The notes under the pieces were generated by a model. It did no database searches, had not been told where the DNA came from, and saw only the letters and a program-made list of their open reading frames with translations. From Zygnema cylindricum (Eukaryota; Streptophyta; Zygnematophyceae; Zygnematales; Zygnemataceae), in the NCBI GenBank assembly GCA_037447655.1, contig JBBHKE010002294.1, forward strand, positions 27,501-91,500: a DNA stretch of 64,000 nt. The letters run 5' to 3'. Shown here piece after piece: positions 11,701 to 22,048 of this stretch. Position numbers and translations under genes: made by a program. Positions within the stretch are counted from its first letter, which is position 1. Each line of letters starts with the position of its first letter.

Positions 11701-13498
11701 GTCAGATGCGACAAGAGTCGATGTCACAGAGTCAGATGCGACAAAAGTAGATGCCGCACTCGTAGACGAGCCAAATGTCGGTGCGGAGGCTTCCGGGGAT
11801 TTGGACGGCGGAAGACGACAAATTAGGGAACTTTCCGAAAGTCATAATGACGAGAGTACAAACGATGTCGAGATTTTGTCGGTGATGGAAAATGAGGTCG
11901 CCGTCAAATTAGTAAACCCTAAAAAAGTACGTACGGGTACTACTGGTACTGATACGAATGGTACGGAAGAGGGCCGGAGGGAAATGATGTCGGTGGAGTC
12001 GGAAAGCGACGCCGGCGATGCGAAATCTGACGGCGAGGCGGCGAAAGTGGACGGCGAGGATGAAAAAGATGACGGTCACGTCATCATGGAAGGACGGCGG
12101 GCGATGCTGTCGAAGGGAGATGAAATTGTTGTCGGAATTGCCGCAAAAGTTGACGGTAATCTGATGAAAGTTGACGGTAATCTGATGAAAGTTGACGGCG
12201 GAGATGAAAAAGGTGACGGCGGAGACGAGAAAATTGGACGCGGCAGTTCGACGGAAGATCGACGGCGGGAGATGATGGATGTGAAAAATAGTGACTTGGA
12301 GAGTGTGGTTTTATCAATGCCCGAGGGTACGATTCGGGAGAATAGTACGAACACGAAAAAATCTACTGAAGGTACGGAGACTTTACTTCGTCTATTTTTT
12401 ATTTGTTTTGTTTTGGTTTAGTTTTACATGCCTTTTTTTCTATTTTCAATTCCATTTTAACTTATACTTGATTAGTTTTTTCTTCAACATTATTATTCGC
12501 TGACTTTGTTTGTCACCTTTTTTTCGAGTGAATTCAAATAGGATGTTAGTTGGATTTTTTTTTTTTAAGTTTTGAGCTCATAGGGACTTTTAGTATTATT
12601 TCAAGTCTTTAAAATTTCTACCATAAACTTTGAAACTGTCGCATGTGACCTTCTTTCCAGTTATTCTCAACAGTTTCCGCAAAAAATGCTAATTCCCCGA
12701 TTTGACTGTGCAGTGAAGGAAAATGATAAATTCACAGCGTCAAACATTCCCACCGACGCTGCCATCCGTCCAGATCCAAACATCGCCAGCACCGGAAATC
12801 CGACGGCCGGTGCTGATCGTCGGGCTCTGATTTCGTCATCCGTACAGATGAATCTCATGTCTGACGTGGCTGCTTCTATAGACCAAATCGCATCCGACGT
12901 GAACGAGTATACGACAAAATCTATCCTTCATCCTGCAAAAATTGACGGCCAAGATGACGTATTCGGCGACAGTAGCGACAGCATGCTTTTTGAGTCCGTA
13001 CTGTCAGGAGATTGGCTCTCAGAATCCGACCAATTGCAATCTGACCAAAAACGTGACGTGACAAACTCTCAAATGGTCGAAAAAATCTCCGACGATCTTT
13101 CTGACGACGATTTCGTCAGTTCCGAAGTAGGTGGTGACGCTGCCGTACAAGGGGAAAGCACACAAGATTCTGTTGTCCAATCAGAAAGCGACAACCGTCG
13201 TACTTTACGCACTGTAGTCGGATCTAGTGGGCCACAACTCAATTTAAGAGAAGTTTTAGGGTTTCTCTCTTGGGTCGCATGTGTACTTCTTTTTGCGTCA
13301 TGCTGTGTTTGTATTCGCCGAGCCCGTACACAAGCCGTACTTATCAGTCAGGGAATAAGTCCAGAACACGGAATCTACCGACAACCGTACGGCGCGCCGC
13401 CCGGGGCTTACGTGGCCCCATCCGGACAACCTCAGTATCCTCCTCCCTGGGCTCCGTATCCCGCGCCGCAGGCACCGCCGCAAAAGGCGGAAGTTTGA
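8774..13498 (+). CDS. Unrecognised secreted/type I membrane protein, four exons (8774-8950, 10358-10421, 11196-12371, ~12606-13498)
   Basis: Exon 1 starts ATGGGGTCC and encodes a signal peptide (hydrophobic VILSVCTFLAVSAVSFSAIG) then GCQLEEGARTCG. Exon 2 (phase 0 in, phase 1 out) continues VCAELFPSCASFTFQ. Exon 3 stays in frame for 392 codons. About seven or eight cysteines in the first 100 residues resemble a small disulphide domain; the CLEEC...C.SFTF spacing is faintly PAN/apple-like, which is a guess. Exon 3 is acidic with repeats (TESDATKVDV, LMKVDGN). The last exon carries one TM segment (FLSWVACVLLFASCCVCI) and a short Pro/Tyr-rich tail ending QAPPQKAEV. Predicted length is about 770 residues. 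The exon 3/4 join is uncertain: the best AG at 12660 does not keep frame with the 12371 donor, whereas an AG at 12605 does, and an indel is also possible. I do not recognise the family; cell-surface location is inferred. Confidence 0.65.
8951..10357 (+). other. Intron 1: 590 bp polypurine tract, then AT-rich
   Basis: The intron begins GTGAGG and ends GGGCAG. The first ~590 bases are almost pure G/A, with a local duplication: TAGGAAGTATT...GGAAACTGGGAAAGAAAGATGG occurs at about 9076 and 9186. After 9550 it becomes T-rich then AT-rich, with a C homopolymer near 10197-10211. Glu/Gly/Arg ORFs in the purine tract are low-complexity artefacts. Confidence 0.7.
10422..11195 (+). other. Intron 2: polypyrimidine throughout
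   Basis: The donor is GCAG|GTACAG and the acceptor TCTACAG|CTTCC. Virtually the whole 770 bases is C/T, moving from CTCTCCCT repeats to poly-C blocks near 11085-11190. The overlapping long ORFs on both strands are low complexity and not genes. Confidence 0.75.
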
Positions 13499-14300
13499 CT
13501 TTGAATTTTGAACGTGCACGGACTAGAGTGTTTTTTGTTTATTGGAGGTGGATTTTGCCGAAAATGAGACTTTTGACTAGTTTTTATTTTTCGGAATGGG
13601 GTTAAGAAAAGCTGAAAAATTTACATTTTTGGAGGTTTATGGAACCGAAATGTTAATACTGTTTTGAGTTTAGGAACCGCTTCGTTGGAAAATTCCGAGT
13701 ATAACAATGTGGTCGAGGCTTCGATGACATTTTTTTTTTTTTTCTTTTTCAGAACTTGGATTTTAGAAACATGTGCAGTTTTGCAAAAAGATCTAGGATC
13801 TCTTTTTTTCAATTTAGGAGGTACATTTGGTGATAAGAAATTAGGGAGCAACGAGGGTTTTTTAATCGACAAAAAGTGGAAAACATGAGGAAAGATTTTG
13901 AGGATTATAAATTGTGTATATAAACATTCTAGAAAGTCCAACAATTCCCACTTTCTCTCCCTATATTTTTTTTTAGGACATTTTAGATGTGGAGTTTTAG
14001 AAATCGAGTTTTAGGCAGTCGAATAGTTTCCCGAGTCTTTATATTGTTGTTTTTCAAAGTCTTTTGGACTTGTAATATATATATCGACACCATTGAATGA
14101 TGTGAATGTTCTTTTGTTTTATTTTGATTTACTGTTGTCCTTTTGTTTAACAAACGATCTTTTTTATTTTTGTTATTATTATTTTGATGGAAATTTCAAA
14201 ATTATACAGTTGAATATTGTCGCTCGACTTCGGAAGCCCTATATGTATAACATTATGATATAAGAATTAATAATACCATGTTGTATATAGTACCCTAGAA
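13499..14300 (+). other. 3' flank/UTR of the membrane-protein gene
   Basis: No further coding content. The blocks 13650-13712 and about 13988-14726 reappear near 46388-47168, so this flank was duplicated with the last exon. AT-rich, with TTTTTATTTTTGTTATTATTA near 14160. Confidence 0.55.
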
Positions 14301-14379
14301 TATGAAATATAGGTGTAATCATATAATATTGCCATTTTATATTGTACTTCCTTTTTCATTGAAAGTGTACTTGGTATTT

Positions 14380-14975
14380 TCTATCTCCTCCTCCTCCTCC
14401 ATCTCCTTCTCCCTCACCTATTTCCCCTCTCCTTCTTTCTCCCTCTTCTCCACCTCATTCTTCCTCGCCTATATCAACTCTAGTTCTCCTCCCTCTTCAT
14501 ATCCCCCACCTGTTTCCCCTCACCTTTTTCTACTCCCTCTACAACTCTTCTCCTTCTCCTCCCACCTCACCTGTTTCCCCACCCTCCTCCCCCAATTCTT
14601 CCTCTCTCATTCTTCCTGTTTCACTTTCCCACCCCTTTTCCCTATCCTCTCCCTCTCCCTCTCCTCTCCCTCTCCTCCGTCTCTTTTCCCCTCTCCACCT
14701 CCTCCTCCTTGACCTGTTTCCCCGCTCATATTTCCTGCAATTTTTACTCCTCTCCCTCTCCTATTTTCTCAAATTTTGACCTATGCTTCTCCTCTGAAAA
14801 AGAAGAGAGGGAGAAGGAGAGGAACAGAGGAAAGAAGTTGAAGGGAAATGAGAGGGAGAGGAAGAATGATAAAGAGAGGAAGAGAGAAATACATGAGAGA
14901 GGAGAAGAGGGAGAAAGGGAGAAAGGGAGAGAGGGAGAGAGGGAGAGAGAGAGGGGGAGAGAGAGAGACACTGTT
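14380..14975. repeat. CT tract followed head-to-head by a GA tract
   Basis: Plus-strand pyrimidine tract at about 14380-14765 (CTCCTCCTCC, CCCTCTCC), then a ~35-base gap, then a purine tract at about 14795-14972 (GAGAGGGAGA). The tracts are on average mutually complementary, so a transcript through both could fold back. The ORFs across them are low complexity. Confidence 0.75.
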
Positions 14976-15009
14976 ATGACACAAAATGACAAACAGCTTC
15001 TATTAATAA

Positions 15010-15592
15010 TTTAATATCTATGGTCAGACAGCAGTGTACCATGTAGGGTACGATACTGTACCATAACCCGCCACGTGTACAATACATTACTGTAGGCTAA
15101 TTTTTTTTTATTTTTTTTCCCATTTTTTTTTTCAAACGATCTCAGTTTGGGTGAGGGGAAATAATGCCTCGATATATAATAATAATAATGCCTCGATATA
15201 TATTATACGATATATTAGTGATATATCGCAATGATTTAGCTTTCGATATATCGAAGAATATATCGATTATCGGGTACCTGAAATTCGATATATATCGAAT
15301 AACGGCAAAAGGTCCTCGTTACCCAACACTAACTATTGCTATTTCGTTCGAATTACCGTACGATTGAATATCCTGGAAAACATACGTGAAATATTCTTTC
15401 GGTATACGTCTGAAAGATGGAAAGATGCAGAAAATGTACGGATTGAAATTTGATTTTTTTTTCCATATTTTGGACTATACAGTTGTACAGTTCTTCCAAA
15501 TCCATATCGACCTCACAATCCAATTGGATATTCGTATGGTCGGTCAAACTATTCTCGTCTACACGATTGTACCTTTCTGTCGCTTCGATAAC
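15010..15592. repeat. Dispersed repeat C, copy 1
   Basis: The segment begins TATCTATGGTCAGACAGCAG and includes CAGTGTACCATGTAGGGTAC, CCGCCACGTGTACA, GATGGAAAGATGCAGAAAATG and CTTCCAAATCCATATCGACC. The same blocks occur in order at 32705-33240. Copy 1 has an extra 15100-15330 segment with repeated CGATATAT words. No ORF of note. Confidence 0.7.
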
Positions 15593-15770
15593 TACACCGA
15601 ATCGCTATTAGCGTCAATGTTTTTTTCACCACTTAAAACATTTTTCTCCGTACACTATTGTTGGATTTTCAATTTGAAACCGCCAATCGAAAGCTGAGAA
15701 TGTTACCTTTAAAATCGAAACCGTCAGATCCGAAATCCGACAAGAGTGTACGGAGAAAAGATGTTTTAAG
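15593..15770. mobile_element. MITE family A, left part of a split copy (A3)
   Basis: It starts with TACACCG(TG missing)AATCGCTATTAGCGTC and continues with the 220-bp subfamily interior (CACCACTTAAAACATTTTTC, TCCGTACACT, CCGCCAATCGAAAGCTGAGA). It stops at GATGTTTTAAG, 15770. The missing right end, GTTTTAAGCGGCGAAAAA plus the right TIR, is at 28023-28071. The 8 bases GTTTTAAG at 15763-15770 recur at 28023-28030 and look like a target duplication made by the element between them. Confidence 0.8.
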
Positions 15771-16152
15771 CATAGTTCAAAACATAGTTCAAAAGTAGGT
15801 GAAAGTAGGACCATACAATATGCCTATTATACGCAAAACATACAATATGACCTTAAGACCCATATTGTATTGGTCGCAAAATGAAAAAAAAAAGTAACAG
15901 GGTTGAGTTGCACATCGTTCGATAGAGAATTAAACGTCATCAGACGGTTGTTGATCAAAGTAGCGATATAAGAAGATCACATGAAAAGCAAAATGACAAA
16001 AAAAGTAACAGGGTAGAGTTGGCACATCGTTCGATAGAGAATTAAACGTCATCGGACGGTTGCTGATCAAAGTAGCGATATAAGAAGATCACATGGAAAG
16101 CCCATAACATAACTTGCACCTACCAAAGGCCTACCATAAAACGCCTACTTTT

Positions 16153-16801
16153 TGTTGGATTATTGTCGTTCGCGGTATTTCCGCGAAGCGTCATACCAAC
16201 ACTTAATTGTTGACGTGAAGTACCACGTCATCATACGAAACGTACCATGTAAGTTTCGTGGTACTAATTTTGAAGCGTCCGCGAACGAAACATACTATTT
16301 CGTTTCGCGTGACTTTTGTCTTCATGTACAGATGTTTGATTTTGCGTGTAGGTGTACTTGTGAAGTGACACGTGTTAAGTCAACGTTTGGAGTTTGTTGT
16401 TTCGAAGGAATAAAGCGCGTGCGCTTTCCTTCGTGGAATTTACATTGAAGAGTGCAAAGTCAGCTAGGGAGAGACTTCGTCGCTACGCTAAGTTCTGCTT
16501 GTCTTATCTTGTTGTCTCTTAGTGTAGAGTAGCGAGTATACATAGGCAGCACTGTACATGTGCAGAGTATTAATTAATCAACCAATTAATCATAGAGGAT
16601 TTATATTGGAGTAGAGATTATTTAAAGAGAAGAGTGAAGAGAGAGAAGAGAGAAGAGACATGATGTAAAGAGGCTTCGGCCAAGAACACTTATAAATCTT
16701 TTTGGCTGAATATTCCTCTTGTCTTTTATGAGCTTCCGCTGTGTAATGATTTATGTTTTATGAATTATTTTAAGAGAAACTCTTTTGCTTAAGATCCTAC
16801 A
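16153..16801 (+). repeat. Copia-1 5' LTR
   Basis: TG...CA borders. It ends TTTTGCTTAAGATCCTACA and is immediately followed by the primer-binding site. A GAGTATACATAGGCAGC segment corresponds to a better TATA-like TATATATAGG in the 3' LTR (about 27290). Confidence 0.9.
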
Positions 16802-16803
16802 AT

Positions 16804-16815
16804 TGGTATCGGAGC
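16804..16815 (+). other. Copia-1 primer-binding site (tRNA-Met 3' end type)
   Basis: TGGTATCGGAGC starts two bases after the LTR. It is complementary to the 3' end of initiator tRNA-Met with one change from the usual TGGTATCAGAGC of plant Copia elements. Confidence 0.85.
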
Positions 16816-16843
16816 AAGTTCTTCGGAGTTAGAGAGAGAGCGC

Positions 16844-19800
16844 ATGGGGAGGAAGAAGAATAGAAATACTCCTTCCCCCATGTCGACTTCGGAGAGAGCA
16901 AGAGAGTTCAGTTTTTCGGGTTCTCAATTTGAGGAGACCCGGAATACGGAGAGAAAATTTGAGGAGATGTTTGATACATTAATGAGATATGTAGATTCAC
17001 GATTTCAAACTCAATCTAGTGAGAAAAGAGAATTTGCTTCATTTCAGGCTTCCGATCCATTCAGTGGAGGAGCTAATGCAAGTGAGATAAAATAGAGAAT
17101 TAGGAAAGGTAAAGCAAAGATAGAGGAAGATTCAGATTTTGAAGAGGCGTTGGATAATGAAGATGATTATAATATGTCGGGGAAATCCGTGGCCTTTAAT
17201 GGCACGAATTATGCGGTTTGGAAGAAATTTATTTCAAATCAACTTATTCTCAAGAGGCTTTGGAGGATTGTCAATGGAGAAGAGAAGATGCCAACAGAGA
17301 GCAAGGCACGTTCTCAATGGAGGTTGAAGGATATTGCGGCAACGACCGGGTTGATGAAAAATTGCACTTTTTCCGTGCTTGATCATTTTCTCGCTCACGG
17401 CACGGCCCATGAGGGTTGGCAAGCACTTGAGGAGCAATATGAGAAAGGCGTTGAGAACAAAGGTCAATATGTTTATACGGATTTTATGAATTTTAAAATC
17501 AAGTCAAATGAATTGATGGATGATGCCGTGAAGCGCTTCAATATTATACTCGAGCAATTAATTAACAATGGCCGAGTTATCTTGGATGCGGATAAGTTAA
17601 GCGTTTTTCTTAATGCTTTACTGGAGAGGCTTTCGCATCTTAAAGCTTTTTTACGAGCGAAGGCGGATAACACCTTCGGATTCACCGTCAATTTTATCAA
17701 AATGTCGGAGGGAACTCCATCGGCTTCTTCAAGTGGAGGAGGAGGAGTTCTCAACTCTAATAAAACCGATGATGATTTTCCGGTTTTTAATCTTACCCTT
17801 GATTCGGTAAGTAGTGGAGGAAATTTGGAGAAAGAGTGGATTATTGATACGGGGGCATCTCGTCATGTTTGCACGGATGCCACCTTGTTTGATGACATGA
17901 GGGAACTTACGGTTCCAAAGTTTATTACGGTTGCAAGCGGCCATGTCATTTCGGTTGGTACGGTTGGCACGGTTCAGCTTGATCTTCTTTCATGGGATAA
18001 TGATGGGAAAGAGAGATTGACGGAGTATCGTCTACAAAATACTCTTTATATTCTCGATGGTTCAGTTAATTTGTTAAGCGTTCCACAAATACAAAAAAGT
18101 GGTGGAAGCTTACTTGCGAGTGGTGATCAATCTATCGAGATTTGGAATGAGAAGGGGAATGTTATTGGAGAAGGGGTTGTAACGGATGCGAATCATAGTC
18201 GGCTCTTATATATGAGGTCGAAATCTAGAGTTCCCACCGAGGGAATTTCACATCAAATTTCGAAGTTGAAAGGTGATCTTACCTTATGGCATCATCGGAT
18301 GTGTCACACATCCGAGGTAAGTTTGAAGAATATGATTCGTCATTCTTCGGTGAGGGGTTTGGACCTTGCATCCGGTGAGAAGATGAACGGATGCGGAGGA
18401 TGTAGCAAAGGACGTCAAATTCGGAAATCCCATCCGAATGAAGACATCAAGCATCGAGCTCAAAGTCCTTTGGAGGTTGTCCACATCGATCTTTGTGGAC
18501 ATATTAAACTCGAGACAATTGGAGGTAATAAGTATACTTTGGTAATTGTTGATGACTTCTCTCGGAAGTCATGGGTGTATTTATTGAAGAAGAAATCGGA
18601 TGCATTTGAAAAATTTAAAGAATGGCATGTGATGGCCGAAAGGCAAACTGATAAGAAGCTTAAGTCCATTCGTTCGGACAAAAGAGGTGAGTTTGTTGTT
18701 TTGAGGGGTATTGTAAGGAGTGGGGGATAAGGCATCAATTCACGGCGCCTTATTCTCCGGAGTCAAATGGAGTGGCCGAGAGGAAGAATCGTACCTTACA
18801 AGAAATGGTCCGTGCGATGGTTCATAGCTCCGGACGAGAGATGTTTTTGTGGGGAGATGCGGTTCTTACGGCGAATTATATTCGTAACCAAAGACTCACT
18901 TTTGTTTCCGGAAGTAAAACACCAGAGGAGTTATAGAGTGGGAGAAAGCCCATGGTTCATCATTTGAGAATTTGGGGATGTCATGCTACGGTTTATGTGG
19001 AATCAATCAAGAGGAATGGGGAATTTGCACCAAGGTGTTGGCCGGGAATTTTTGTTAGTTATAGCGCGAAGGGGAATTTGTACCAAGTGTATGATCCCGC
19101 TCGTCACACCGTGGAGGAATCTCGGAATGTGGATTTTCATGAGGATCTCAAATCCGCCATGAATTCTGTGGGGAAATTTAAAGAGAATTTGGATTTTTAT
19201 GAGGAGAGTGAAATTGAGAATTTTTTGTTCATTGGGGATTCGCAATCCGATGAGGAACCGAATGTAAAAAGTCAGAAAAAGAAATTGGGGAAATCGGTTG
19301 AAGTTGAATTTGAAAGAAAGAGTAACCGATCTTTGGATTCCCGAGTGCATTCGAACATTCGGAAATCTCAAAGCTCTAAATCGAGTTCTAAATCGAGTGA
19401 GAAGGAAATTGAAATTGAATCCGAGGAAGAGAAAAAGGAAAAGGAGGAGGAGCAAGTTATTAGGAGGAGCTCTCGGAGTACAAAAGGGAAGAAAATGGAG
19501 AAACTCACTTACGATCGAAAAGGGGAAAATGCATCGAATTCGCATTATTTTCTTTCCGATCTAAGGAGACGGAGTTTCTTTTGTAGCAATTACTTACGGA
19601 GAATATGACCGGCGACCCTCAATCTTATATCGAGGCTAGGAGGTCGATTGATTGGGAGAGTAAGTGGAAACCGGCGTGGGAGAAATAATTTAAGTCGGTG
19701 GTTGATAATCGAACTTTTGAGGAAGTGAAATTACCGGAGGGGAAAAAGGCGATTGATGCAAAGTGGGTCTTTAAAACCAAAACTAGAGCGTCGGGTGAAA

Positions 19801-20996
19801 TAATTAAGTACAAGGCGAGGCTTGTGTGTAAGGGGTTCCAACAACGTGAGGGAATCGATTTTAAGGAGACTTATGCTCTCGTGGTGAAGTTTGACTCACT
19901 ACGGATTATTATTGCAATTGCAGCGATGGGGAACAAGCACGTCCATCAAATGGATGTTGAAACCGCGTTTTTAAATTGTGAGTTGGAGGAAGAGGTATAT
20001 ATAAAGGTGACGGAAGGTGTCTCTCCTTTGCAAGAAGGAAATGTATGGCGTTTGCAAAAATCATTATATGGTTTGAAACAAGCACCATGCACTTGGTATT
20101 TGAGACTTCATCAAGTACTATGAAGTTTGGATTTGTACGAACTACGTCCGATTCTAGAGTTTATGTGAAAGGTGAAGGAGTTGACCAAATCATCTTTTCT
20201 GTTTATGTGGATGATTTCTTGATGGCATGCGACAAGTAGGAACGCATTAATGAGTTCAAACATTATCTTGGATTACATTTCAAAGTAACGGATCTTGGAG
20301 AGGTACAATATATTTTGGGGATTAAAGTGATACGTGACAAGGAGGGGAACATTAAATTGAGTCAAGCTCAATATTGTAAGGAGATTTTGGAGAGATTTGG
20401 TATGTGTGACGCGAAACCCTTTTCTACACCGTTGGATGCAAACCTACACATTCGTAAGTTTGAAGAGGAGGATTCTATCGACGGACCATATTGAGAGGCG
20501 GTTGGTTCACTTATGTACCTTAGCGTTGGTACTCGTCCAGATATTTTGGCCACGGTTTCCATTGTCAGTCGTTATTGTCATGAGCCAAAGAAGGCACACT
20601 GGGAGGCCGTACGACGTATCTTTCGATACTTGGTTGGTACGATTGATCTTGGACTTTTGTTTACTTCTAACAAAATTTATTTGGAGTGTGTTGGGTATTG
20701 TGACGCGGATTGGGGCGGCGACTTTGATTCGAGTAAGTCCACGTCAGGATACGCATTTATTTTTGGAGGAGCTGCGATCTCGTGGAGTTTTAGGCTACAA
20801 CCTAGGGTTGCGTTAAGTTCCACAGAATCTGAGTATATGGCTGCGTGTCATGCATCTAAAGCATCGATTTGGATTAAGGAGATGTTACGTGAGTTAAGTA
20901 TTCCTATTGGTTATATGACGATTTATTCTGATAGCATGAGTTCTATGGCGTTTGCGAAAAATCATGTGTTTCACAAGAGGACGAAACACATCAGGA
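16844..20996 (+). pseudogene. Copia-1 gag-pol, first part (damaged)
   Basis: Gag starts MGRKKNRNT. An in-frame TAG at 17093-17095 interrupts it, and the same frame resumes and stays open to 18730 (capsid-like region with NYAVWKKF and WQALEEQY). Protease WIIDTGASRH is at about 17838. The GAG-pre-integrase HHRMCHTS...CGGC and integrase core follow (VHIDLCGHI, SDKRGEF where the usual SDNGGEF is altered, then PESNGVAER in another frame). RT carries QMDVETAFLN, SLYGLKQAP and an intact YVDD at about 20204. RNase H carries SSTESEYMAA. Several frameshifts and stops follow 18730. The CCHC zinc knuckles present in Copia-5 are absent. The frame is cut by Copia-2 at 20997. Confidence 0.85.
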
Positions 20997-21742
20997 TGTT
21001 GTTCTACAACCACCGGTGCAGGTGGAGGAGCAGCAGTAGTAGTAGAAGTAGACTGATACACTCTGAGAAGCTATCAAGAATCCTACCAAACAGTTGTTCT
21101 TAAGTTCTCACCAATTCTTATACAAGCATCTAAACCTCACAAAACTCTATCAGAATATAAAGTAGCATAAACACTGATAACTCCCAAAGTTATAGCACAA
21201 TTGACTTGACAACACTCAAGATATAATACTCAGAAGTTTCCCAAAAACTGTCTGCAGTTTTACTACTTGGAAGTCTGGATACATAATATATTCCGAGTCC
21301 TAAGTCTTATACTTGTGTTGAACTGGCAACACTAGTGTACTTGAGAGGTAGGTCAAATCACTAAGCTACCACTGATCTGTCAAGCTACCACTGAGCTACC
21401 ACTAAGCTACCACTGAGCTATAACTACGCTATGACTGAGTTCCCACTAAGTTTGACTAGAATCGTATCTATCGCAGTTGCTCTATCCTGTACAAAATCTT
21501 ATTAAGAATATCAGACGTTGCGTTGTCCATACGTACCATATCAAATATAATCATGGTTGCCTTCTCCTGTCTGTGTTGCAGCTTCGCTGCTGCGCTGCTT
21601 TGCTGTATAGCAGCTGCTCTGTTGTATAGCAGCTGCGCTTCTGTATAGCAGCTGCGCTGCTCTGTTGTATAGCACCTGCGCTGCTCTGTCTGTAAAGCAG
21701 CTGCGCTGCTCTGAGACTGAAAGCTTTTCAAAAAGACAACAC
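20997..21742 (-). repeat. Copia-2 3' LTR
   Basis: Direct repeat of 26004-26720. At 21570-21720 it holds an imperfect array of ~19-bp units built on TGTATAGCAGCTGCGCTGC. The position equivalent to the gag ATG of the 5' LTR is altered here (GACTGATAC instead of GACATGATAC on the plus strand). Confidence 0.88.
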
Positions 21743-22048
21743 TCCCCTAAAGCTTTAGACTCAGTATCCCGGCGCAGCTGCGGTGATAAACTAGCGCAGC
21801 ATCGCAGCATAGCAATAAAGCAGTTAGCAAGTCACCCAGTCCCACTACCTCTGAATGGTGGAATTATCGCAGAGTGTCTGTATAGCAATGCAACAATTCA
21901 ACTATTCACTTAATCCCACTGTGTCCCTATAATACTTCAGCTTAGGAGCAGGAAGGGCTTTAGTGAGTATATCACCAATCATTTTTGCATCTGGCAAATA
22001 ACATAGTTTAATCACTCTAGAGAACACCTTTTCTCTTACAAAGTGTAA

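Noticed and set aside
13298-13519. Minus-strand ORF opposite the TM exon
   Set aside because: Shadow of the plus-strand coding exon; no independent support.
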